5,180 nucleotides of DNA from assembly GCA_018716545.1 (NCBI GenBank), contig DVJU01000042.1:1-5180 (forward strand), written 5' to 3'. The notes below the pieces were generated by a model. That model was not told where the DNA came from and did not search any database. It saw nothing but the letters and a program-made list of their open reading frames with translations. Origin of the DNA: Scatomorpha pullicola (lineage in GTDB: Bacteria > Bacillota > Clostridia > Oscillospirales > Oscillospiraceae). A program made the translations under genes and the position numbers. Positions within the stretch are counted from its first letter, which is position 1; every line of letters starts with the position of its first letter. Below are positions 1 to 4,401 of the stretch, piece by piece.

Positions 1-50
1 ATGATGTGCGTGTCCGGGCACACCGTGTCCGGCGTAAACCAGTTGTCCAT
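1..50 (-). CDS. 5' end of a gene, possibly an MBL-fold metallohydrolase (partial)
   Basis: An ATG at 50-48 on the minus strand opens a frame of 16 complete codons, MDNWFTPDTVCPDTHI, which runs off the left edge. A good ribosome site (GGAGG at 62-58, 7 nt before the ATG) and a position only 16 nt after the crcB stop make this a credible real start in the same transcript as crcB. The opening resembles, from memory, a group of Firmicutes metallo-beta-lactamase-fold hydrolases that begin M-x-x-W-F-T-V-x-x-I-x-x-D-T. None of the diagnostic HxHxDH metal-binding motif lies within the window, so the family is a guess. That a gene starts here is more secure than what it encodes. Confidence 0.5.
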   Translation of the reverse strand, partial: MDNWFTPDTVCPDTHI

Positions 51-66
51 GAAATCCCCTCCCCGC

Positions 67-435
67 TCAGGCCTTTACCAGCGCGTGGGTCAGGAAAACG
101 GCCAGGACGCCTAGCAGCACGCTGAGCAGCACATACGCCGCGGCGCCGACATAGCTCCCGGCGCGCAGCAGGCTGAAAGTCTCCGATGAGAACGTGGAGA
201 AGGTGGTGAACCCTCCGCACAGCCCCACTCTCAAAAACAGTACCAGCCTTGGGTCTATGTCCGCGTGCTTCGCCGCCACGGCCGCTATCAGGCCTATCGC
301 GAACGAGCCGAGGACGTTTATCACCAGAGTGACATACGGGAAGCCCTCGGCGCTTTTCAGCGGCAGCTTGCCCGCAAGATAGCGCAAGACCGAGCCGGCG
401 AAGCCTCCAAGGCCGACCGCGAGACAGTCCAACAT
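67..435 (-). CDS. crcB: Fluoride ion channel CrcB/Fluc
   Basis: A 122-residue, four-helix membrane protein of normal length for the CrcB/Fluc family, whose antiparallel dimers export toxic fluoride across the cytoplasmic membrane. The family signature is complete: GGFAGSVLRY near residues 10-19 (conserved Arg19), the pore Asn40 in NVLGSF (40-45), and GGFTTFSTF (74-82), which carries the TTFST sodium-site segment and the two pore phenylalanines (Phe79 and Phe82, matching Phe82/Phe85 of the Bordetella protein by alignment). The frame stays open upstream into a repeat palindrome. I chose the ATG at 435 because MLDCLAVGLGG is the usual family N-terminus and a G-rich ribosome site precedes it. There is one copy, so a homodimer is expected. 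The next gene starts 16 nt downstream. No fluoride riboswitch is recognisable upstream; instead a hairpin-rich repeat occupies the leader. Confidence 0.95.
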   Translation of the reverse strand: MLDCLAVGLGGFAGSVLRYLAGKLPLKSAEGFPYVTLVINVLGSFAIGLIAAVAAKHADIDPRLVLFLRVGLCGGFTTFSTFSSETFSLLRAGSYVGAAAYVLLSVLLGVLAVFLTHALVKA

Positions 436-442
436 AAATTCA

Positions 443-449
443 CCCCCCC
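443..449 (-). promoter_or_regulatory. G-tract ribosome binding site of crcB
   Basis: A run of seven G on the minus strand followed by TGA lies 7 nt before the crcB ATG. It is an atypical Shine-Dalgarno sequence (GGGGGGGTGA) but is well placed. It decides the start at 435 over the longer frame, whose first codon lies inside the repeat palindrome. It sits immediately after the terminator-like hairpin, so folding upstream could affect its access. Confidence 0.6.
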
Positions 450-451
450 GC

Positions 452-485
452 AAAAAATGTGTCCGGCGCAGCGCGCCGGACACAT
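452..485 (-). terminator. Terminator-like hairpin just upstream of crcB
   Basis: Read on the minus strand, the 29-bp palindrome (13-bp GC-rich arms, 3-nt loop) is followed directly by six T (457-452). This is the shape of an intrinsic terminator. It ends only 16 nt before the crcB ATG, leaving no room for a promoter in between. It must therefore be weak, be a conditional attenuator, or be a fortuitous result of the repeat landing beside a T-run. Confidence 0.45.
457..485. repeat. 29-bp perfect palindrome, copy 1
   Basis: Arms ATGTGTCCGGCGC and GCGCCGGACACAT (13 bp, perfect) enclose the loop AGC. It is identical in sequence and orientation to copy 2 at 721-749. The arm carries ATG on both strands, which creates false gene starts reading MCPA or MSGA. 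Confidence 0.95.
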
Positions 486-490
486 GATGC

Positions 491-524
491 TGTCAAAAAA
501 GGCTCTCGACGGCCTTTTTTGACA
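491..524. terminator. Symmetric A6/T6 hairpin, bidirectional terminator shape
   Basis: Arms TGTCAAAAAAGGC (491-503) and GCCTTTTTTGACA (512-524) are perfect 13-bp inverted repeats around an 8-nt loop. With a short GC core flanked by A6 and T6, it looks the same from both strands, as bidirectional intrinsic terminators do. The GC core is only about 4 bp, so termination may be weak. It may instead be just one module of the repeat element. Confidence 0.4.
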
Positions 525-535
525 ACAAGGTCCCC

Positions 536-551
536 CGGCCGCGAGCGGCCG
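536..551. repeat. Stem-loop in array (6-bp arms, CGAG loop)
   Basis: CGGCCG at 536-541 pairs with CGGCCG at 546-551 around the 4-nt loop CGAG. Confidence 0.6.
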
Positions 552-582
552 ATGGAGACCGGCGTTGCGCTCTGCGCCTCGG

Positions 583-603
583 TTGTCCGCCAAAGGCGGC
601 CAA
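583..603. repeat. Stem-loop in array (9-bp arms, one mismatch)
   Basis: TTGTCCGCC (583-591) and GGCGGCCAA (595-603) pair at 8 of 9 positions around the loop AAA. Confidence 0.6.
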
Positions 604-610
604 TTCGACG

Positions 611-623
611 CTCGCTCCGCGAG
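611..623. repeat. Stem-loop in array (5-bp arms)
   Basis: CTCGC (611-615) and GCGAG (619-623) enclose the loop TCC. It is short, and counts mainly because it sits in a row of similar hairpins. Confidence 0.45.
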
Positions 624-627
624 AAGT

Positions 628-660
628 ATTTTCGGCGACGTACACGCCGCCGCCGAAAAT
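628..660. repeat. Stem-loop in array (10-bp arms)
   Basis: ATTTTCGGCG (628-637) and CGCCGAAAAT (651-660) are perfect inverted repeats around a 13-nt loop. With its A/T-rich base and GC-rich tip it is the second-largest internal hairpin. Confidence 0.75.
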
Positions 661-672
661 GATTGCAGTCCC

Positions 673-695
673 TTTCGCGCCCATAGGGCGCGAAA
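673..695. repeat. Stem-loop in array (10-bp arms, ATA loop)
   Basis: TTTCGCGCCC (673-682) and GGGCGCGAAA (686-695) are perfect inverted repeats around the 3-nt loop ATA. Confidence 0.8.
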
Positions 696-720
696 CTCTG
701 CGAGGCTTCTTGACGAGCTG

Positions 721-749
721 ATGTGTCCGGCGCAGCGCGCCGGACACAT
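721..749. repeat. 29-bp perfect palindrome, copy 2
   Basis: Identical to copy 1 over all 29 bases, starting 264 bp further on. It begins 15 bp beyond the response-regulator stop and overlaps the last bases of a minus-strand TATAAT. It has no T-run on its minus-strand downstream side, so it is a 3'-end hairpin rather than a canonical terminator for the regulator gene. Confidence 0.95.
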
Positions 750-775
750 TATATCACATGCCGGTCATTCCTCAA
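748..775 (-). promoter_or_regulatory. Candidate promoter for crcB and its hairpin leader
   Basis: On the minus strand, TTGAGG (775-770) and a perfect TATAAT (753-748) are separated by 16 nt. A TG one base upstream of the -10 makes it an extended -10. The -35 lies within the last codons of the response-regulator gene, and the -10 overlaps the first bases of palindrome copy 2. Initiation near 742 would give a leader of about 300 nt running through the array into crcB. The hexamers are seen; activity is inferred. Confidence 0.5.
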
Positions 776-1442
776 CTATATATCCCAGACCCTTCTTGGT
801 CTTGATGAACTCGTCGAGGCCGGCGTTTTCAAGTTTCTTTCTCAGGCGCGTGACGTTGACGGTCAACGTGTTCTCGTCCACGAAGCTGTCCGTCTGCCAC
901 AGGCGCATCATGAGGTCGTCGCGCGAGACGACCTTGCCGCGCTTTTCCAGCAGCGACTGCAAGATACGCAGCTCGTTTTTCGTCAGCGGGATGTGCTCGC
1001 CCTCGTACTCCAGCACGCCGGCGTTCATGTCCAGCACCGCGCCGTGGGCGGTGAGCGCAGGCTCCGGGCTGCCGAAGTCGTAGGTGCGGCGCAGCAGCGC
1101 CTGGACTTTGGCGGTGAGAACATCCAGGTCGAAGGGCTTGGCTATAAAGTCGTCGCCGCCCATGTTCATGGCCATGACGATGTTCATGTTGTCCGACGCG
1201 CTGGATATGAAGATGACGGGCACGCGCGAGACCTTGCGTATCTCGCTGCACCAGTGGTAGCCGTTGTAGAACGGCAGGGAGATATCCAGCAGCACCAGCT
1301 GCGGCTCGAACTCGTTGAACTCGCTCATTATGTCCGCAAAGTTCTCCGCACGGCGCACCTGACAGCCCCAGGAGCTGATGTGCCCGGCCACTGCGGCGGA
1401 TATCACGGCGTCGTCCTCCACAACCAGGATGCGGTAGTCCAT
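765..1442 (-). CDS. OmpR-family response regulator, BceR/GraR-like
   Basis: A 225-residue two-component DNA-binding regulator. The receiver domain (about 3-115) has the acidic pocket Asp10/Asp11, the phospho-acceptor Asp53 in LLDISLP, the switch Ser80 and Lys102 in AKPF. A winged-helix OmpR-type DNA-binding domain follows (about 128-225), with LTKNELRIL (153-161), the recognition region around NTLTVNVTRLRKKL (191-204) and the wing KTKKGLGYIV (214-223). This C-terminal wording is typical, from family knowledge, of BceR/GraR/VirR regulators that pair with BceS-type kinases and BceAB ABC transporters in antimicrobial-peptide resistance. Neither partner is present here, so it is an orphan or its partners lie elsewhere. 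The ATG at 1442 overlaps the glyA stop (TGATG) with no strong ribosome site, which suggests translational coupling. A longer in-frame start exists inside glyA but adds non-family residues. Confidence 0.93.
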   Translation of the reverse strand: MDYRILVVEDDAVISAAVAGHISSWGCQVRRAENFADIMSEFNEFEPQLVLLDISLPFYNGYHWCSEIRKVSRVPVIFISSASDNMNIVMAMNMGGDDFIAKPFDLDVLTAKVQALLRRTYDFGSPEPALTAHGAVLDMNAGVLEYEGEHIPLTKNELRILQSLLEKRGKVVSRDDLMMRLWQTDSFVDENTLTVNVTRLRKKLENAGLDEFIKTKKGLGYIVEE

Positions 1443-2686
1443 CAGATCACGCCCGGGTAGAGCGGGAAGCGCTCGCACAGCTCCATGACCTCGCTGCGCA
1501 CGGCGGGCACGGCGTCCTCGCCCTCGCGGACAAGGCGGAGAATCAGCTCGCCTATCTGGCGCATCTCGGCCTCCTTCATGCCGCGCGTGGTCGCGGCCGG
1601 GGAGCCGAAGCGCACGCCGGAGGCGAGGTGGGGCGGCTGGGTGTCGTAGGGTATCGTGTTCTTGTTCGCCGTGATGTGCGCGCGGTCAAGCAGCTCCTGC
1701 ACGTCGCGGCCGGTCACGCCCAGGCTCATCACGTCGGCCAGCAGCAGGTGGTTGTCCGTGCCGCCGCTGACTATGCGCATACCTCCGGCCTTGAGCGTGT
1801 CGGACAGCACGGCGGCGTTCTTGACCACCTGGCGCTGGTACTCCACGAACTCGCTGCTCATGGCCTCCTTGAAGCAGACGGCCTTGCCGGCGATCACGTG
1901 CATCAGCGGGCCGCCCTGGCTGCCGGGGAACACGGCGGAGTCTATCTTCTTGGCCAGCTCCTCCTTGCAGAGTATGATGGCGCCGCGAGGACCGCGCAGG
2001 GTCTTGTGAGTGGTGGTCGTGACCACGTCGGCATAGGGCACCGGCGAGGGGTGCACGCCCGCCGCGACCAGGCCGCCTATGTGCGCCATGTCCACGAACA
2101 TGTACGCGCCGCACTCGTCGCAGATCTCGCGGATGCGCTTCCAGTCTATGATGCGCGAGTAGGCGCTGGCGCCGGAGATTATCATCTTGGGCTGGAGCTC
2201 AAGCGCCTGGCGGCGCAGCTCGTCATAGTCTATAAGCTCGCTGTCCTTGTCCACGCCGTAGGGGCGGACGTCAAAATACTTGCCGGTTATCGAGGCCTTG
2301 GAGCCGTGGGTCAGGTGTCCGCCGCAGCTCAGGTCCATGCCCATGAGCACGTCGCCGGGCTTGCACAGCGCGAGGTAGACGGCCATGTTCGCCTGGCTGC
2401 CCGCGTGGGGCTGGACGTTGGCGTGCTCGGCGCCGAACAGCTCGCACGCGCGCCGGCGGGCGATGTCCTCCACGACGTCCACGTGCTCGCAGCCGCCGTA
2501 ATAGCGCTTGCCGGGGTAGCCCTCGGCGTACTTGTTGGTGAGATAGCTGCCCACGGCCTCCATGACCGCAGGCGAGGTGAAGTTCTCGCTGGCTATCAGC
2601 TCAATGTGGTCGCGCTGGCGCCCCAGCTCCTGCTCCATGACGGCATATATCTCGGCATCGGCAAGGCGAAGGTTTGCAAAATCCAT
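1442..2686 (-). CDS. glyA: Serine hydroxymethyltransferase
   Basis: A 414-residue cytosolic, PLP-dependent fold-type I enzyme that interconverts serine and tetrahydrofolate with glycine and 5,10-methylene-tetrahydrofolate, the main source of one-carbon units for purine, thymidylate and methionine synthesis. Seen in order: IELIASENF (28-36), KYAEGYPGKRYYGG (52-65) with the active-site Glu55 and Tyr62/63, the PLP-contacting Asp199 and His202 in DMAH, the Schiff-base Lys228 in VTTTTHKTLRGPRG (222-235), and Arg359 in SGVRFGSPA, which holds the substrate carboxylate. Length and motifs are those of an intact bacterial enzyme. The start at 2686 gives the usual N-terminus and has GGGGG 8 nt upstream (2699-2695); the frame runs further upstream only through the leader. 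It is transcribed from a strong-looking promoter at 2773-2745 and is followed without a gap by the response regulator. Confidence 0.97.
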   Translation of the reverse strand: MDFANLRLADAEIYAVMEQELGRQRDHIELIASENFTSPAVMEAVGSYLTNKYAEGYPGKRYYGGCEHVDVVEDIARRRACELFGAEHANVQPHAGSQANMAVYLALCKPGDVLMGMDLSCGGHLTHGSKASITGKYFDVRPYGVDKDSELIDYDELRRQALELQPKMIISGASAYSRIIDWKRIREICDECGAYMFVDMAHIGGLVAAGVHPSPVPYADVVTTTTHKTLRGPRGAIILCKEELAKKIDSAVFPGSQGGPLMHVIAGKAVCFKEAMSSEFVEYQRQVVKNAAVLSDTLKAGGMRIVSGGTDNHLLLADVMSLGVTGRDVQELLDRAHITANKNTIPYDTQPPHLASGVRFGSPAATTRGMKEAEMRQIGELILRLVREGEDAVPAVRSEVMELCERFPLYPGVI

Positions 2687-2719
2687 TGTCCTGTCCCCCA
2701 AATGAGTATTTTTCTCTCC

Positions 2720-2737
2720 CACCGGCGCACGCCGGTG
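2720..2737. promoter_or_regulatory. 18-bp inverted repeat at the glyA transcription start
   Basis: CACCGGCG (2720-2727) and CGCCGGTG (2730-2737) are perfect 8-bp arms around CA. The glyA -10 ends at 2745, so the predicted +1 falls at about 2739-2736. The dyad therefore covers the start site and would fold as a hairpin at the extreme 5' end of the mRNA. It could be a repressor operator or a 5' stabilising stem-loop; the sequence alone does not decide. Confidence 0.5.
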
Positions 2738-2744
2738 CAATGGC

Positions 2745-2773
2745 ATTATAACATTTGCCGCCGCTTTAGGCAA
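2745..2773 (-). promoter_or_regulatory. Sigma-A-type promoter of glyA
   Basis: On the minus strand, TTGCCT (2773-2768) is followed after exactly 17 nt by a perfect TATAAT (2750-2745). TG at the extended -10 position (TGT-TATAAT) strengthens it. The resulting leader is about 50 nt, too short for a glycine or tetrahydrofolate riboswitch. Confidence 0.75.
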
Positions 2774-2795
2774 ACACAATAAACGCCCTCAAATC

Positions 2796-2836
2796 GCTTC
2801 GTGTTTGTGAGATGTGTACAAATGCACGCCACAAGC
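2796..2836. promoter_or_regulatory. Imperfect dyad between the divergent promoters
   Basis: GCTTCGTGTTTGT (2796-2808) pairs with ACAAA-tg-CACG-ccac-AAGC (2818-2836), giving 13 matched positions with two bulges on one side. It lies between the glyA promoter and the rightward promoter, where a shared regulator could bind. The bulges make a protein site doubtful, and chance is possible. Confidence 0.2.
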
Positions 2837-2865
2837 GGACTGTCAGGAGGCTGTTCCATTACGTA

Positions 2866-2894
2866 TTGTCACCGTCCGGGGTTTGTGGTAAACT
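2866..2894 (+). promoter_or_regulatory. Sigma-A-type promoter of the membrane protein/peptidase operon
   Basis: TTGTCA (2866-2871) and TAAACT (2889-2894) are separated by 17 nt, with TG one base upstream of the -10 (TGG-TAAACT). Initiation near 2901 would give a leader of about 85 nt. It faces away from the glyA promoter, so the two operons diverge. Confidence 0.6.
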
Positions 2895-2898
2895 GAAC

Positions 2899-2925
2899 AG
2901 GCTCCGCAAGGCGGGCCTTGAGCCT
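2899..2925 (+). other. Leader stem-loop of the rightward operon
   Basis: AGGCTC (2899-2904) pairs with GAGCCT (2920-2925). Inside it AAGG (2908-2911) pairs with CCTT (2916-2919) around a CGGG loop, leaving a 3-nt bulge. It lies at or just after the predicted transcription start and has no T-run, so it is not a terminator. It may be a 5' stabiliser. The rest of the leader to 2972 shows no recognisable riboswitch. Confidence 0.35.
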
Positions 2926-2972
2926 CGCGCTCACGGCCGCAAACGCAGGGCGCACGCGCCCGCAACACAAAA

Positions 2973-2976
2973 GAGG
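2973..2976 (+). promoter_or_regulatory. Ribosome binding site deciding the start at 2985
   Basis: GAGG with an 8-nt spacer to ATG 2985. An in-frame GTG at 2976 overlaps this site and has no ribosome site of its own, so the ATG is preferred. Confidence 0.7.
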
Positions 2977-2984
2977 TGTGTAAT

Positions 2985-3716
2985 ATGTTCAACCCAAACA
3001 GCGCGCTTATGTACTGCATGACCGCCATAGTCATAGCGTTCGTCATAGCGATGAGCATACGTTTCATTGTCATGGCCTGGAAGCGCGCGAAGAAAATCGG
3101 CATGGACCCCAAGATGCTCCGCCGCGTGGCCGTCTCCTCGGCCATATTCACCATCGCCCCGGCGGTGAGCATACTGCTGGGCGTCATAGCGCTCTCACGC
3201 GCGCTGGGCTTCCCGCTGCCGTGGCTGCGCCTGTCGGTCATCGGCGCGCTGACCTATGAGACCCCCGCCGCGGCCAGCGCGGCCAGCGCCATGGGCACCG
3301 ACCTCTCCAACCTCATAACCGACCCCGTGACCTTCGCAGCCATCGCCTGGGTCATGACGCTGGGCATCATCCCCGGTCCCGTGCTGGTGCCGACCATAGG
3401 CAAGAAGATAGAGAACGGCGTCATGCGCATACGCCAGAAGGACGAGAAGTGGGGCAGCCTCTTTATGACCGCGCTGTTCCTCGGCATGATAAGCGCCTTC
3501 CTGGGCATGATATTCGCGACCGTCAGCGAGGGGCTGCGCGGCTGGATACCCTGCTTCGTCATGATCGCCAGCGCGCTTATCATGTGCGTCTGCGCGGTGT
3601 TCGTGAAGCTGCTGCACTGGAAGTGGATGGAGGACTACGCCCTGCCCATCAGTATGCTGGGCGGCATGGCGCTGAGCATACCCATCACCAACCTTGTCAA
3701 CATGATAGCCGGCTGA
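2985..3716 (+). CDS. DUF5058-like integral membrane protein
   Basis: A 243-residue hydrophobic protein with about six predicted membrane helices (near 9-31, 50-73, 114-133, 157-181, 187-209 and 218-240). Between helices 2 and 3 is a conserved-looking re-entrant segment, PWLRLSVIGALTYE (79-92), followed by an Ala/Ser-rich stretch. A basic loop (WKRAKKIG, 32-39) and a charged loop (KKIENGVMRIRQKDEKWG, 140-157) would face the cytoplasm. Length and the N-terminal plus PWLRLSV pattern match my recollection of the uncharacterised DUF5058 family of Firmicutes; I cannot verify this by search. It opens a three-gene operon 13 nt ahead of a second membrane protein and then an M20 peptidase. A role as one half of a transporter for the peptidase's substrate is inference. 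No ATPase or binding protein is nearby, so a secondary carrier is likelier than an ABC system. Confidence 0.8.
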   Translation: MFNPNSALMYCMTAIVIAFVIAMSIRFIVMAWKRAKKIGMDPKMLRRVAVSSAIFTIAPAVSILLGVIALSRALGFPLPWLRLSVIGALTYETPAAASAASAMGTDLSNLITDPVTFAAIAWVMTLGIIPGPVLVPTIGKKIENGVMRIRQKDEKWGSLFMTALFLGMISAFLGMIFATVSEGLRGWIPCFVMIASALIMCVCAVFVKLLHWKWMEDYALPISMLGGMALSIPITNLVNMIAG

Positions 3717-3721
3717 GGAGG
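3717..3721 (+). promoter_or_regulatory. Strong ribosome binding site of the second membrane protein
   Basis: GGAGG begins immediately after the TGA of the upstream gene and lies 8 nt before the ATG at 3730, inside GGAGGGAG. It is the best Shine-Dalgarno sequence of the rightward operon. Confidence 0.75.
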
Positions 3722-3729
3722 GAGCAAGC

Positions 3730-4401
3730 ATGAAAAGAGCACAGAAATACGCTGATTTCCGCGACTACGAGCACTATGTAGGCCGCTGGTGGATGCTCAC
3801 CGGCTCGCTGCTGCTCCTGGCCGTGCCCACCGCCATATGCGTCGTCTACGACGCCTGGCCGCCCATAACCGACCTGCTGCGCGGCCTGCTTGGCGTCGCG
3901 CCCATCTACTGGACCGTCGGCACCATCGAGGTGCTGACCTATGTGCCGATGCTCGGCACCGGCGGCAGCTACCTCGGCTTTTTGACCGGCAACCTCACCA
4001 GCCTCAAGGTGCCCTGCGCGCTGAACGCCATGCAGGCCTGCGGCGTCGAGGCCGGCACCGAGGAGGGCGAGCTCATCTCCACCATCGCCATCGGCGTCAG
4101 CAGCCTGGTCACCACGGCGGTGATCGCCATAGGCGTCCTGCTTCTCAGCTCCATACGCGGCTTTATCGAGTCCCCAGCGCTCCAGCCCGCGTTTGACAAC
4201 ATCCTGCCCGCGCTCTTTGGGCCGCTGGCCGTGGTGTACGTGTCGAAGAACTGGAAGGTCGCGATGGCGCCTCTGATATTCATGATAGTGCTTTTCATCT
4301 GCGTGCCGGTGCTGGCGGACAGCGTTGGCGTGCTCGTGCCCGTGGGCGCGATAATCGCCATTGTCGCGGCGCGCATACTCTATAAGAAAGGTCTGGTTTG
4401 A
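3730..4401 (+). CDS. Multi-helix membrane protein, probable partner of the DUF5058-like protein
   Basis: A 223-residue integral membrane protein with about six hydrophobic segments (near 20-40, 62-87, 115-140, 156-172, 175-195 and 198-217) after a charged N-terminus (MKRAQKYADFRDYEHYVGRWW). The most distinctive stretch is a Gly/Thr/Asn-rich, weakly hydrophobic segment, GTGGSYLGFLTGNLTSLKVP (76-95), then ALNAMQAC and the acidic GTEEGELIST (109-118). Such polar, helix-breaking stretches in membrane proteins often line a pore or substrate site. I do not recognise a named family. Start: a strong GGAGG (3717-3721) sits 8 nt before the ATG. The stop TGA overlaps the ATG of the M20 peptidase by one base, so the two are probably co-translated. 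Pairing with the preceding gene as a heteromeric carrier is inferred from size, spacing and shared topology. Confidence 0.85.
   Translation: MKRAQKYADFRDYEHYVGRWWMLTGSLLLLAVPTAICVVYDAWPPITDLLRGLLGVAPIYWTVGTIEVLTYVPMLGTGGSYLGFLTGNLTSLKVPCALNAMQACGVEAGTEEGELISTIAIGVSSLVTTAVIAIGVLLLSSIRGFIESPALQPAFDNILPALFGPLAVVYVSKNWKVAMAPLIFMIVLFICVPVLADSVGVLVPVGAIIAIVAARILYKKGLV

Larger units (their letters stand above)
457..749. repeat. 293-bp composite hairpin array, MITE-like non-coding element
   Basis: This block fills most of the 329 bp between the response-regulator stop and the crcB start and has no convincing gene. It is bounded by identical 29-bp palindromes at 457-485 and 721-749. Because these are palindromic, they are both direct and inverted terminal repeats. 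Between them lie stem-loops at 491-524 (13-bp arms), 536-551 (6 bp), 583-603 (8 of 9 bp), 611-623 (5 bp), 628-660 (10 bp) and 673-695 (10 bp). Short frames in it begin inside the palindromes and have no family-like sequence. No clear target-site duplication flanks it. It may be a non-autonomous mobile element, a cluster of several dispersed repeat types, or a structured RNA. Confidence 0.75.

Noticed and set aside
11..32. TGTCCGG occurring twice near the left edge, like the palindrome core
   Set aside because: Only seven bases are shared, there is no inverted arm, and it lies within the start of the leftmost coding frame, so it is probably chance.
459..749. Short frames on both strands within the hairpin array
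   Set aside because: They start in the palindromes, translate repeat DNA, and have no ribosome sites or recognisable domains.
457..749. CRISPR-like direct repeats
   Set aside because: Only two copies of the 29-bp unit exist, separated by 235 bp that is itself full of hairpins, with no spacers of regular length and no cas genes.
723..1460. Plus-strand frame of 245 codons opposite the response regulator
   Set aside because: It begins inside the repeat palindrome and is antisense to a well-conserved regulator; composition is shadow-like.
2687..2738. Glycine or tetrahydrofolate riboswitch upstream of glyA
   Set aside because: The predicted leader is about 50 nt with one simple hairpin, too short for either aptamer.
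1628..2782. Long open frame on the plus strand opposite glyA
   Set aside because: Its translation is rich in Ala/Val/His/Gly with no family resemblance, while the opposite strand encodes a complete SHMT. It is a GC-driven shadow.
2812..3021. Small plus-strand frame in the divergent intergenic region, with a nearby AGGAGG at 2845-2850
   Set aside because: It overlaps the promoter and the start of the next gene in another frame, and no start codon is correctly spaced from the AGGAGG except a doubtful TTG at 2866. The translation is basic and featureless.
3195..3731. Minus-strand frame opposite the DUF5058-like gene
   Set aside because: His/Gln/Ala-rich shadow translation; the plus-strand gene has a good ribosome site and coherent membrane helices.
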